A DNA stretch of 64,000 nucleotides from Aotearoamyces nothofagi (taxonomy: Eukaryota > Ascomycota > Leotiomycetes > Leotiales > Tympanidaceae). Shown here in pieces: positions 44,318 to 56,743 of this stretch (position 1 is its first letter; every line of letters starts with the position of its first letter). Position numbers and translations under genes: made by a program. The DNA is taken from positions 624,631 through 688,630 of the forward strand of contig JADDTR010000016.1 of the NCBI GenBank assembly GCA_015345905.1. The letters run 5' to 3'. The notes under the pieces were generated by a model, which saw nothing but the letters and a program-made list of their open reading frames with translations, did no database searches and was not told where the DNA came from.

Positions 44318-45963
44318 GATGCAAATTTCAGCAGTTTTGAAGGACCTTGAAAGTATAGAGCATCCAACTGCTATGTTTCCGGTGGGTGGTGGAATAGCCT
44401 CGCAGTAGACTTTAGGTCAAGACAAATCCAATGAAGAAGCTGTAGGGTATAAAGATGTTGACACTAGACGTGTAATGGGTACGCCAGACCAAGTAGAGAC
44501 TCCAAAGTGGATATAAAAATGTACACAACTGGAGCACAAGCTGCGAGGCTAGCTGTGGATGAAATATCGACGAAAGTTATAGCAAATTAGATGCGTAATA
44601 TGCTCTGTATATGCATCAGGTACGGGAGCCATGATGCATGCTACCCACCCCCATGCTATCCTATAGTCTGGGGCGTATAGCAGAGTTACTGCCTAGCAGG
44701 TGATGTGCTAGGAAGCCGGTTCGGCAAGATAGAAAGAGATAGAAACCCGAGCAGGACATATGCCAGGCCCATGTCCATTCGACCCAGCCTGACAAAGTAC
44801 TGTGGCTGTATTCCTGTGTAGCAGTGCAACAGTTACGTGAGTCCGCTCAACTACTCCCGGTGATATGAAAGAAGATATCACTTGCACAGTAAATGGAAGC
44901 TTATTCTAAGCCACCCGTGACAGATGTTGAGGAACGCATGATCTAGGCATGATCCGTAGGGCAAGCACCGAGAGTATGGTATAGTCGGGCATAAGAAGAC
45001 GGCAATAAGGAGAATATCGTCATATTTTGATCGATCCTATACACCTACGCGTAGGTAAACACGGCTTGCTTAACCATCAAGCCTTCGCGCCCGAGGCTGA
45101 GTTGCTATCTCTATCCGACTTACAAGGAAAATGTCCACACACGTCGCCCAGGTATGGAGATTCCAAAAGCAAATGCAAGGTTTGGGTCTTTTCGCAAAGA
45201 GACAATGTGAAGGGGCCATTATCCCATGCCTAAAACATAGCCCTCTGGTCCAGCTGGGCATGGATACGCATAAACATCCAGTCTACGAAGAGGTAGCCTT
45301 GTATCCCACAGGGCCAACCCGCCGCAGGCCAGCATCATCTTCGCCAATCCTACGGACCTCAGTAACTTGCCACCAAGGCTGCTTAATCTCAGGTAGCGTA
45401 GGATGCGTTGAAAATTCGAGCCTCAATCGAGGTATGTGTCGGTGATGACGCTGATGATGCTGAAGATGCTGAAGGTGATTAAATTTGCAGTGGCTGGTGC
45501 TGACATCAGATCGATCTTCCGTTGATCCCCCTCAGCCTCGTTTGTGGCTTTAACGCCACAGTGAACAGCCACGACCGAAGGAGATTATGGAAGGCAGTGT
45601 ACGAAGGTGATGGGACGCTTCTCCAAGTGTCAAATTGTAGAAGGAGCAATATAGAAAGGCTCTCCTAGAGCGTTTCCTAAAGGTTGATATTCGCCAAATA
45701 CGTAGTTACCTGAGTTCTACATTATTATCTCTCTCTACGGATATCCTTTCCACATACTACTACCCTCGTATTTATAGTTTATTAAGCACAGCAACCTAAA
45801 ATGATCATTGTCTATAATACTTAATCTACAAATTGTGGATTCCCAAATCGTCCAATTTCAGTGTAGGTCACGTGTAGTGAATCACGTGAAATGTCATGCA
45901 AAGTTAAATAAAAAATGCCATCACCCTTGACTTAACATCAACAATCTGCTCTCGCATAGCTAC
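44318..45963. other. Intergenic region upstream of TYW2
   Basis: 1.6 kb with no supported gene. Two CACGTG sites at 45869-45874 and 45883-45888 lie 75-95 bp before the TYW2 start and may be part of its promoter. A GATGCTGAAGATGCTGAAG repeat is near 45455-45475. Confidence 0.5.
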
Positions 45964-47475
45964 ATGGCGTTCCAGGTGTGGCTAAAATGCTTGAAACGAG
46001 ACGTCAAGGCCGTAAAGACGTCATTAGAAGGAAATAAGCTGTTGAGTAGAGAGGAGAAAATTCGGGAAAGCGATGTGGACGGTGCGTCTCCATAGCTGTA
46101 GCAGGGTTCTCATAACTGACAGTAAATAGGGTATATGCTGATTCCTACTGTATCTCTCCAGAGTCTTGAGGCCGGTGGTCAACAGTCAAAAGAGGACCTC
46201 CTGGCAAAAATTTGTCTCTCTCAACAATTCGCAGGCGAAATTGATGTCGTGTATCTGCCCTTGAGCGGTTCGGCAGAAACGAGGACCAACGGCGTAAAAG
46301 AATCTATTCATCGGTGGCTAAACGAGCTGCCTATAGAGCTGCTTGAACTGATAAATGTTTCGATTGGCGACCTGGAAGATCAAGCCCCAAAACGCTGGTC
46401 AATCTACCGGCCCATGCTGCTCCTACCAGCTGGCAGTTTCCAATCCCTGGCGTGGGTGTCTTTGCTACAGCATGCAAAGAAGCTCCAACGGGATGAACTA
46501 TTCAAGACCATTCTAGATGCCGTATCAAAAAAGGACGGTGGACAGGCTCTCACGCATCTAGCCATCAACTGCGGTATTCCGCTTAACAAAGACTCAGCAA
46601 CATCCAAGGATGAGAATATCTTGCGTAGTCCGTCAGGCCTGATAATTCTCTATGGAGATTTTGGACCGGCATTTGCTGGTTCTGTGCCTGCCGAGAAGGA
46701 TTTTGAAGACGCTTTTTGGGTAAGTACAAAGCAGAATGGGATATACCAAACGTGGGCTCCACGGTATACTATGTTCTCACGGGGGAATGTCAAAGAGAAA
46801 GCAAGGGTTAAATCGTTCCATGATGCTGATATTGAGACGAGTTCGATGAGGAAAGAGGCAGGATCTTGGCTCGGGAATGCTGCTGCGGTAGATTTATACG
46901 CCGGGATTGGGTACTTCGCATTCAGCTATGCGGATATGGGGATGGCATGGGTGTTATGTTGGGAGATCAATCCCTGGTCCGTAGAAGGTCTTAGGCGTGG
47001 AGCCTTGAAAAATGGATGGAAGGTTAGAGTTATCAAAGGGGAAGAGCTAGAGAAGCCGCTGATGGAAGTGCTTGGTGAAGATAATGGAATTTTAGTGTTC
47101 GAAGAAGGCAACGAGAATGCTGCTGTGAAGGTTGAACAATGGAGACTGAGACAGAGAGGGCATGGACAGGCCGTGCTGGGAGAGGTCCTGCACGTTAACT
47201 GTGGGTTCTTGCCTACCAGCGACCTGAGTTGGCACAGTGCTTGGGAAATTGTCTCGAGACGGAGAAGTGGATGGTTGCATCTGCATGAGAATGTGGGTGT
47301 CCATGATATTCAAACGAGAAAGAAGGAAATCGAGGACAAGTTCCGAGCGTGGGCTAAAGAGGAAGGTTCACCACCTGTGGAGGTCGAACATGTCGAGCTC
47401 GTAAAGACCTTTGCGCCTGGTGTATGGCATTGTGTGTTTGATGTATATGTTGGACCTCGCTCGATGAATCTATAG
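45964..47475 (+). CDS. tRNA wybutosine-synthesising protein 2 (TYW2/TRM12)
   Basis: Transfers the alpha-amino-alpha-carboxypropyl group of S-adenosylmethionine to yW-86 at position 37 of tRNA-Phe, the second dedicated step of wybutosine synthesis. Two exons (45964-46081, 46130-47475) give 487 residues. The N-terminal part carries the conserved LLLPAGSFQSLAW-type segment, and WAPRYTMFSRGNVKEKAR precedes the SAM site. The Rossmann motif is AAVDLYAGIGYFAFSYADMG (about residue 285-305), with Glu in CWEINPWSVEGLRRG binding the SAM ribose. The end, VKTFAPGVWHCVFDVYVG, is typical. Splicing the first exon adds MAFQVWLKCLKRDVKAVKTSLE, which begins like other fungal TRM12 proteins. Confidence 0.9.
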
Positions 47476-47554
47476 CCCAAAAATGAAACTCGATTCACTC
47501 CTTTCAAACGGCAGAGGCAAAGTTTACAAATATAATGATTATAATTTGTGCATC

Positions 47555-48288
47555 TTATTGAATTCTCAAGAACTTTCGTGGTATATTCTGCTCGACAATC
47601 GTCAACTTATCCAATCCCGCAACCCGATCCGCTTCATCCTCCAGCTCGTCATGCTTTTTGAAATGTTCGATATCTTCCGGATGGATCAAATCCTCTTCTT
47701 TCGTATTCTCGTCGTGATATCTGCTTCACATTAGCACCTTGATCCAGCATCCCATTACACCTATAATATAATGACTTACTTCTCCCAATGATGGATCTCA
47801 TATTCGAACTCATCATCCCCATGATGACCGGGTCCCAACCCAAAATCCGGTAATGTCCCACCCTCTCTAATGAATACCATCCATTCATCTCTCTCCACCA
47901 AGGCATCGTTATTCTGGTCAATTAATCTTGCAACCTCACCCGCGACCTCATCTCGTTTTTCTTGTGACACGCCTTTATTCGATTCGTCCCTTAGCCCGTA
48001 GGTCTTGATGATCTCCTCCTTGTCCCAGATACCGTTTCCATCGTAATCGTGAAGCGTGAAGAATGCGCCTGCATCAAAATTGTCTATATGGTGTTCCTCT
48101 GTATGCAGGTGTCAGTTGCGTTGAGACAATCTCGGCAGGTAATAATGCATACCTGCCATGTGTCGCAGTACCCAAGACGCATCAGGGTCAACTTCTGGGG
48201 GAGGTTCATGTGCGCCACCATGCGCCGATACAAAGCCAGCAAGGGCAATGGGTACTGCGCAATATCGCAATACCTTCATGATTGTCAT
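47555..48288 (-). CDS. EF-hand protein of the secretory pathway (SSP120-like)
   Basis: Calcium-binding protein with a signal peptide, resembling the yeast Ssp120/nucleobindin-like group. Three exons on the minus strand, 48288-48153, 48098-47780 and 47720-47555, give 206 residues. The leader is MTIMKVLRYCAVPIALAGFVSAHGG (a start at Met4 is also possible). Two EF-hand loops are clear: DYDGNGIWDKEE with all ligands, and DQNNDALVERDE with a less regular loop. A His-rich acidic linker (GPGHHGDDEFEYEIHHWEKYHDEN) and a charged helix follow (DLIHPEDIEHFKKHDEL). The protein ends RKFLRIQ without an ER-retention tetrapeptide. It converges with TYW2 (79 bp apart) and is divergent from ORC6 (134 bp apart). 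Confidence 0.85.
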
Positions 48289-48422
48289 GATTTATGCTTC
48301 CTTCAAATAGAGAGGATTTAGTAGATGTTCTGAAAGGACGTACATTTATCTTTTAGATCTAGATCCCAGGGCTCTCGCTTGAAGCTAGATCCCGACGTCA
48401 GGGACAGGGATTAGCTATCACC

Positions 48423-49679
48423 ATGAATTTAGAGCTTCAGCGCGACGCGACTACAAGGCTGAGAGCATCAGAAAACCACATCGCCATGAACAGATCAGTT
48501 GAGCAAGCTCTCACGAGTTTAATACCACGTTATAATGGAGAATTACCACCAGAACTTATCGAGCTGGCCAGTTCTTTGCTCGCGCAGTCAAGAAACAAAG
48601 CCAGCAATCTCAAGGCTGAAGAAGAGATAGGACGGACATATGCGTGTGCCAATCTAGCTTGCGAGAGGTCAGCCAGCCCCTTCACTTACCAGCAGACATA
48701 TCACTAAGTAGGAATATAAAGACTAAAGCAGTCTCTCAATCTTCCTCCAATCGAGCCTCGTCCTCCATGTCCACCTCGTATCTACAGCAAACTCTATAGC
48801 TACCTCGACAGTGCCCTCGTCGTGCGCAAACGAGGTCGACCTCGAAAATCAGATTCTGCAGCCTTTCCACTATCAAAAGCTCTACCAAGCCGAGCTACAC
48901 CTACGAAAGAACGCTCTCTTGCACCCTTCAAGGCATCGCCGAGTAAGCTTACTAGCTCGCGGAAACAAGGTCTGCATTTTACAGATTCTACGAAAGAGAT
49001 TGCACCATGGATTCACCCAATAATAAGGGGATTATGCAAAGAGTTGGAGGCACCTGCTGCGGCGCCACATATTTTGGCTGGGGTCACGAGTATTTTGACC
49101 CTGCCTAGTCCGATTAGGAGCGAGGATGGAGCACAGGATAACAGAAACAAGATCCCGGCGCTGATTGCCGCGGTTTACTTCTTTGTGAATACGAAATTAC
49201 TCGGCCGAGAGACAAGTGGCAAGGAATATATTATGCAAAGAAAGGTTGTGCTAGACTCCTTAGATACTCTAAGAGACGATCCAATGCTCGGGGAGCGGTT
49301 ACGTCTTAAGGAAAAGGGTGCAGACTGGGAGGGGTGGGAAGATATTGCAGCAAAGGATGTGGATACGTGGTTGATGGAGATCCCGACAAGAGGTTGGCTA
49401 CAGCTGGACTGGTTTCAAAATATTGTTGAGGGCGATGGGGTGCAGGCCAAAGTCCGGACTGTGACTGTGGATGACGATGTCGAAGAGACGTCGGAATTTG
49501 ACCAGGCCGAAGAGACGGGTATCTTACAGGCCGGGCTAGGGACAATGCTTCAGGACAGAGTAGATTACTTGAGCGATAAGAGAAGGTCAGATTTCAAAAT
49601 CTGGAAGGAAGGCATACTAGCCCGCCTGGACGAGATCGACGCGGAGATGCAAGAGGATATGGACACATCGGAAGGATAG
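48423..49679 (+). CDS. orc6: Origin recognition complex subunit 6 (ORC6)
   Basis: Subunit of the origin recognition complex, which helps load MCM at replication origins. Two exons (48423-48667, 48722-49679) give 400 residues. The N-terminal cyclin-box-like helices include NRSVEQALTSLIPRYNGELPPELIELASSLLAQSR. The splice restores CERLKQSLNLPPIEPRPPCPPRIYSKLYSYL, a conserved ORC6 stretch, followed by a basic AT-hook-like motif (KRGRPRKSD). After a disordered basic region comes a helical C-terminal domain (IIRGLCKELEAPAAAPHILAGVTSIL) and an acidic end. The assignment rests on memory of fungal ORC6 sequences; no enzyme motif exists in this family. Confidence 0.82.
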
Positions 49680-50999
49680 ATGTGCCACGTTTCAGCAGTA
49701 AACAGATCGAGAAGGGATGGATGATAGTGGATTGCATCGAGCTTTTACCAAAAGCTAATGACTAAGCCAGGGGGTTTTCTCCGCGATCGAAGACATTAAG
49801 CATAATCGTGCCTATCAATTCAGGAGGTCCTTCTTGCCACGGAGTGTGGACGGAGTGGAGTCACGGGAGTTTAAGCAGCATACTAACTTATCGTTGGGAA
49901 TGCAGGGAAAGGGCCCTCGACCCTCAAGCGCATGCTCGCTACAGTGCACGCGTCGGTTAGACATTCCACACATAACGTGCCCTCGAAGCCGAATTGTGAA
50001 TGGTTGTTGGCCGCAAACAGCGAGAGTTTATAGGAAGTGCTATCAACATGCGAAGTACGGATGGCGGCGGGGATGGCGATACATGGCGGTGGGTGGCACG
50101 ATGCTATCGGGGATATATGTCGGGAGAGGCTAAGTGGCTGAAGCCCGGCGGTCCTGCTAGACGGTTTGGAGCCTCCATTCCCAGAAGAATTGGCCGAGTT
50201 GGGATTTGTGTCTAAAGACGCGCGAGGCAAGAGCCCCGAAGGTTAATTTCACGTTACTTATCCGTACACACCCCTATGGGCGTAAGGACTAAGCGACACA
50301 CCCCAGCACACTACACACACACCTTAATATTCTCGCACTTCAATCTCACTACACGGCCACCAGCCGCTACGATGTCTCATTCCTAAACGGAAACACGTGT
50401 TGGATTCTTTTGGCTGTGTCGAGATGGCCTTCCTTGTCGTCTTCCGCCGCTGCTACGTGCCGGCTAATCTGCACCTCATTCCGCCCGGCTCAGCTTCCTG
50501 ATCTGTATCCGCTCGTTGATATTATCTTGCTGTTCGCAGACATTATTATACCAGGGCATGTTCTCCGGCCAACGTGGTTTGTATGCATACAGTATAGCAG
50601 CCTTTCTCATCGGAACGTTCTCTGCGATTGCGCCTCTGCGTCATTCCATCTCGATCTTCTAGTTTCGTGTATGTGCTCCCTCTGTGGATCGAGCATCAGT
50701 GACGAAGAATGGCCTTGAATACTTTCATTGTACGTTTTCGGCATCCTTGGCCGCTGTAGCCACTACCACGGCATCTCCAAGTCCTTCGTCTCAAGAGATC
50801 TTTCGGGTCTAGGAACTCCCGAAAGTGGCAATAGATCTTTTGTACTTTTGCTAGTTGTTCTTTCTGTAAATATCTTCATATGTATTATGCTCATCCGTCG
50901 TGAGCCTCATGTTATCGCATCGTTTTAGTCGCACTCCTATAAGCACCAACGAGGCCGAATACAACAACTCTGAGGTGGACTTCGATACCGGCCATCATT
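49680..50999. other. Intergenic region upstream of GH128
   Basis: 1.3 kb with no supported gene. Short frames at 49834-50133 and 50410-50718 lack recognisable features. It contains the ORC6 3' UTR and the GH128 promoter. Confidence 0.45.
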
Positions 51000-52137
51000 A
51001 TGCGGCAATCCTTAATCTTCGCAGTGGCCTTGACGCTCTTGCCGTATTCCTTCGCTGCAAATAGCAGCTCCTTACAAACAACCTCACCTAAACGAGGTCT
51101 TGTATACGTACCGTCGTCAATATACCCGGACGACGATTATATTTGGGTCAAGAATACGTCAGACCTAACCTGGTACTACAACTACGTGGGTTATCCTACC
51201 CTGAAATATGAAAATTACACCGACTTTGAATTCATTCCCATGCTCTGGGGCGCTCCCACGTCGACATCCGACACCACCTTCCTCAAAAACGTCACTGCCC
51301 AAGTCTCCGGCGGCGCGAATATAACCTATGTAATGTCCTTCAACGAGCCCGATGGCACCACAGCCACCGGAGGTTCGAACGTATCTCCCTCACTAGCAGC
51401 AAGGACATGGCAGAGAGAGCTCGAGCCATTACGGGATCTGGGTATATCTTTGGGTGCACCAGCCGTGACTGGATCAGACACTGGATTGACCTGGCTGTCA
51501 GAATTCTTTACCTACTGCGACGGGAACTGCACAGCGGATTTCTTGCCAATCCATTGGTATGGCTCTTTCGATGGCCTCGCCAGTCATATCGGAGAGGTTG
51601 AGGCGGCATATCCGGATTTGAAGATCTGGGTTACTGAGTTTGCCCTTACTTATGCTACGTTGCAAGATACGCAGACATTTTTTAATACGAGTTTGGAATA
51701 TTTCGATAGGCTTGCGTAGGTCTCCCATCCTAGTCCATTTTCCCGTATCCACATCCAAATCAATAGTAGCATATTCATGAGAGAACAACAACACAAAATC
51801 AAGACAGAAGACTAACTTTTTCAATAGGAATATAACTCACTACTCTTACTTTGGCGCCTTCCGCTCCGATGTATCAAACGTTGGATACAACGCCACCTTT
51901 CTCACGCAAGACGGCCTCCTAACAGACATTGGCTCCTGGTATCTCGGCGGCAACGCAACAGGAAATATCCCCCTCGGCTCCTCATCAACAACCAAATCGA
52001 ACGCGACAGCCACGGTAACTGTGAGCGCGGTTAACACTTGGTTCATCCCGACCAGCGCTGCTACCCCCGTACCGAACCTCAAAGAGGCCGCTATGGGCAT
52101 CGGAATTGCGGCGCTGGGATTTGCTGCGCTTATATAG
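51000..52137 (+). CDS. GPI-anchored GH128 beta-1,3-glucanase-like protein
   Basis: Predicted endo-beta-1,3-glucanase of the Asl1-like GH128 family, probably remodelling the fungal wall. Two exons (51000-51715, 51828-52137) give 341 residues. Parts: signal peptide (MRQSLIFAVALTLLPYSFAA); a TIM-barrel with YNYVGYPT and FIPMLWGAP; the acid/base glutamate in MSFNEPDG (Glu116); HWYGS; the nucleophile in VTEFAL (Glu213); and ITHYSYFGAFR, formed across the splice. Several N-glycosylation sequons are present. The end is a Ser/Thr linker followed by GIGIAALGFAALI, a hydrophobic tail fitting a GPI signal, so the protein should sit at the plasma membrane or wall. It lies next to two other wall-related genes. 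Confidence 0.88.
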
Positions 52138-53094
52138 CTATAGATTGTGAGAAGCGGGTGCATTTTAGGTGTTCGGGGCGTCTAGACGGGTATATATATG
52201 CATACATCTTGGGATTCTGAGATTTATAGAGACATACAGGTGTATCACCGTGTATATATATATATATATATATATATTAGAATAAATAATGAATGAACGG
52301 CCTTTTTCACAACTACATAATTTTCTCCATCCCTTTCCTCCTCTCCTCTCCTTGTCGAGGTTCGAGAATCAAACTGGCTGGCCCGTTACCTACCCACAGG
52401 ACTCGCAAAAAGAGATCCTGACATCCCATTAATTCACACAATAGAAAAGCACCCCGCGAAATAATACACCACTGATTACACACAGATTTCGCACTTGTTG
52501 AATTGTTGCTTCTGCGCTGCTCGTCCCGTTAGATCCGTTGAGACGTCATTCTTTATTGGCGTGCTGGTTTCGTATATTAGGGTGGTGGCGGGGCGTTAGG
52601 GCTCCGGGTGGCGCTGGAGGGCGCTGAATGATGCGTTGGTAGAAGCCTCGTCCGCTAAATGCGCCGAGCGAGATCGCTAGGAGATTGGGACAGTGTACCA
52701 TTATCACCCACTTATGATCGTACGCACAGAGCGGATCGACGGTATGTGTGTGTATAGGAGAGATAACTTTCTGCAATATTTACGTTAAGGTAGACGTCTC
52801 TCTGATTCAGTATCAAATATATTCTGATGTAATGGTTACTATGTAAAGTCAGGCGAAAATCAGAGAACATTGAAGATTGGTTGGATTATATGTATAATGT
52901 GTATGATTATGTGATGCAATTCTTGCACTCTTTTATATCTATCTATGCATTAGTCTATATGTAAGTATCGTATAAAATGTACATGATGGTATAAGATAAC
53001 AATGTAACAATGATCAATCTGCCTGCGCGCGACAGAACGACAATTTGAACGGCCGGCCAGCCAGCCCCAATGCCATCGGGTCAGATACAAGTGT
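52138..53094. other. Convergent intergenic region with (TA)n tract
   Basis: 957 bp between the 3' ends of GH128 and the dynamin-GT2 gene. A perfect TA dinucleotide run occupies about 52251-52276. A short minus-strand frame at 52546-52776 has no recognisable features. Confidence 0.5.
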
Positions 53095-56000
53095 TTACCA
53101 AGTAAACATCATCAATGCCGGGTTTAGTAATACAGGTAAAAAGAAATGGCTTGCAACAATCGTCACCAACGGCCAAATCGCTGTGAAGAAGTCGATTCTC
53201 CAAAACACGGGGAAGACCGTAGCGCCACAGATCATGAGTGCCGTGCAACTGAGGCAAAACAAAAGGGTATACTTGAATCTGGTGAATATACGTGGCAATT
53301 CGATGAAGAACGTGGTGTCTTCGCTCTCTTTAGATGTTGCACCCCAAGACATTTCAATCGACAGCATGTGGCAGACTAAGGCCTCGGATACGTGCAGACT
53401 GATGCCGCCGAGGAAAACAACGAGCAGGACGATCCATTTGAAATTCTCGAGAAGTGAGCCGAAAAACCCACGGCCTTCGGCACGGTACCGCAATACGGCA
53501 AGTGCGACGTTACCCATGGCTGTGAAAACGACGATGATGGCGAAGTAGACCTCGAAAGAATTGACGTAGAAATGATCCAGATAGCCATTCAACCATCCTA
53601 TAATGAAATAATTCAACAAAGTGGAAACCCAAGCAAAGCCGATGGCATAATATGTACCAATATATGCTTGGATAGTTATTTTGCTGCCAATCGGCATGCT
53701 AGACATCCAAAAGGTCTTGATCAAAGGTGTAAATGGTCCGCGCTTGAGCCAGTATTTCATCGGATGGAAGATCATCTCGTTACAGCCATACGCATATTTC
53801 TCCCACCGTGCAAGCTCGTCGTACACTGTCAATGAAACACCTTCTTTGAAGCCGTCGTTGGCGTATGCAGCGAGACGGACGACATATCCGTTAGTTTGCA
53901 AGCGGAGGGCCATATCGAAATCCTCGGACACATGTGCCTCAGACCAGAAACATTCGTAACCGTTCTCTTCATCGTAAAAGCCAATTTCTTGGAGAGCTGA
54001 CCAGCGCAGGAAGGCATTGTGTCCAACAAAGGCAGATACATCCCCTGCGGCAACGGCAAAGCGAATAGCAGTGTATACGAGGTTAGTGAAGAAGGTGATA
54101 CCGTTTTCGAAGTAAGATGTTGTCACGTTCATAACACCGCAGGAGAATTGAAGAATAGCCACACGTGGGCATTGATTCATTTCGCTGACAGGATCGATCA
54201 GACAGTCTTCAGGGACACGAGTGTCCGAGTCAATGAGGAGGACATAATCGCCGATTCGAATGTTGCCAACCGCCCAAGTACGGCCGCCATCTTCTTCAAT
54301 AATAGCATCGAGACAATCCCGGTAGCAGGCATCCTCTTCTTCAGCAGTCCAACTTGGATGGCGGTCAATTGTCAAGAGTTTCTCCTCGACTCTGTTAGAG
54401 ATAGCCATGGCATAATTCATGTTTGATGCCTTCTTAAATTTTCCCTTTCTAAGGAAGAGCCTTTCGCCTTTTTCTTCCTCTGGATTTAAGTTTTCGGCCG
54501 GCCTAGCGACCCAGCCAATATTGTGCCTAATGTAAAATTCTTGCCTTTGTTCAGCATCTTTAGCTGAAAGGAGCTGCATGCCGTCGTCGTTAACGAATAT
54601 GTTTGCAGTCCCTCCTTGCTCTTCATACGTATTTATGGCAGCCTTAATCGACAGAACTGTAGGTTCAATAACTGTATGAAGTCCTTCTTTGTAAATTGGA
54701 CATTGGATAGTGACATGAGGAAGGGGACCATGTTCGCGCTTCAAGCGAGTTGGCGGAAGTGCTGAATAGAATTTGGAATTCATCTTCATTTGACCAACTG
54801 GACCAAACATTTGTGTGAGATTTCCTACCAGTGCTTGTGCGAAGAACTATATCATGTAAGCCTTATACTTTTTATGTCCTATGATAGCATTACTTACCAT
54901 AGTAATGTATATTTGAAACGGAACAACGATAATTAAGGCTAGACGCGCATAATTCCCGGTGATTTTGACTTCTTCAGCTAACTGTCGCGCACCCAGTCCC
55001 ATGAGGGTGAGAACCAACGCAACAGTAAAGGCCACCATAACCGCACTAAGAAGCATAATTGGTCGCTTTTGAATGTCGCCCATTTCAAGATCATCATTAT
55101 CGGTGACGATAGTATGAGGAACAGCCAAACTACCTTGAATCCCACTGCTTTTTCCTTTCTCTGAATCTTTTTCCGAACTTTTCTCCGAGCCTTTCTCCGA
55201 ACCTCTCTCCGAGTTAGGTTGATTGTTTTTCTCGTCGTAATGAATGGGCTCGTTTAGAGTATTCTCTAATTCCTCTACCTCCCCTGCTTCCTTTATTGCC
55301 CCTGTCGGATTATGGATTTTTTGATCTCGACTAATCGTATCCTTTTTCGTACGACCAACAACAAGCTCTTGAAGAAAGTCTCTTAATGAGTTTATTCCAA
55401 CGAATTGTTCTTCCAATTCATTCCAAGGTGGATTGGAGAAAAAGATACGCTCGTTTATATCTCGTTGTGTATGCGTAACTGCATCTATCGCCTCTTTCGT
55501 TGATCGGTTTCTAATCAGGCACCAGCCGTGAGGGAGGTATTCTACTTCGTTTCTAGCCAGTTTCATAATCTAGATAGAATCAGTTTAAGAACTCGCCATA
55601 AACTGAAGTTGCTTACTTCATCTACATCGCCAACTTCAACAGCATCACACTTAGTAATCACTCCTATGGTTCGTACTCCTAAAGGATCAGCCTTTTTCGC
55701 AATTTGAAATGCCTCTAGGTTACTGGATCTATTCGTCGCATCTATCACGGCCCTATTGAATATAAGTATGCTACAAATTTAGTCGCAAAGAGTACGTACA
55801 GTATGATATTATTAGGGTCATCAACAAAACTGGAAATAACGTCTTCAATCATAGATATGTCCTCCTTAGTCTGGTATATGGTCGGGTCTGACCGTGTTAG
55901 AAATGGTATACTAGCAAGTAGGGTGACTTACTACGACAGAATCCTGGGAGATCCACGACGCAAAGCGGTTGATATTCCGGGCCTGATATTTCGATTTTCA

Positions 56001-56743
56001 GGATGCTATCAGAAAAACGCCTGTAGGAGCCGGATTGAAGAATCCCCATTCGTTTGGTGGCCTAAGCTATCAGCATTTGGTATTCCACAGTACAGAAGTT
56101 GACTTACACCAGCTAAAATATTTGCAAAATTCTCGCCATCGAACGTGTCCTTGCTAAGGAAAGTCGTGGATGAAATAAGAATTGGTCCCGATGCGAGCTC
56201 CACAGTTTGAAGAAGTCCGGGGACAATGAAAGCCTTGACACATGGGAACTCGTCTGGAGCATTACGAAGAATAACTTGGGTTGCAAAGCGAGTGCAGAGT
56301 TGGTGGGAGACAGGAAATGCCAATCCTGACAAGCCCTCAAGCAAAGAAGACTTGCCGCTTGTCCGATTACCAACAACTACAATCTGTCGACACAAGTCTA
56401 GTTAGCTCATTTGGATACATTGTAATAAAGTTGCGTGCTGGTAAGTACTGACCTTAGGACCACAGCTCATCTCGTTGGCAGATAATTCGTACAGTCTCTC
56501 GATGAGCCCGATGACTCCATCATTGCTAACTTCTTCTCCTGCATCTGAGATTGACATGATGCTAGCTTCCTTACTCTTTTGAAGAGACCGCATGCTATAC
56601 GGGGTCGACGGTACACTATTCGACCGTGACGTGTTACTTGTCGAGTCTGGTATCATTATTTCCGCCATGCCGGGGCGCGCCATCAAACTGGCCCTCCTGT
56701 CGGCCAGTGAATTCCTAATTGCACTATTCGTCCTTAACGCCAT
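53095..56743 (-). CDS. Dynamin-type GTPase domain fused to a GT2 polysaccharide synthase
   Basis: Seven exons on the minus strand (56743-56453, 56383-56108, 56061-55932, 55887-55800, 55752-55617, 55569-54898, 54846-53095) give 1114 residues. Residues 90-377 are a dynamin GTPase domain with every G motif: GNRTSGKSS (102-110), Thr128, DLPG (226-229), TKCD (295-298) and RNRS (327-330). The middle, PH and GED regions of dynamins are absent. A charged linker with a degenerate SEKGSEK repeat (about 425-447) leads to GT2. The GT2 half has two helices near 477-530, catalytic DSD (737-739), SEDFD (838-842) and RWEKYAYG (878-885), then several C-terminal helices. GT2 proteins of this kind are needed for growth on surfaces in Zymoseptoria and Fusarium; product unknown. 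One exon crosses the junction. Two genes would need the GT2 part to start at Met470. Confidence 0.85.

Noticed and set aside
54898-55569. Hidden intron separating dynamin and GT2 into two genes
   Set aside because: The exon is open throughout, no strong donor lies in the linker, and exon phases agree across the full model. Only transcript data could overturn this.
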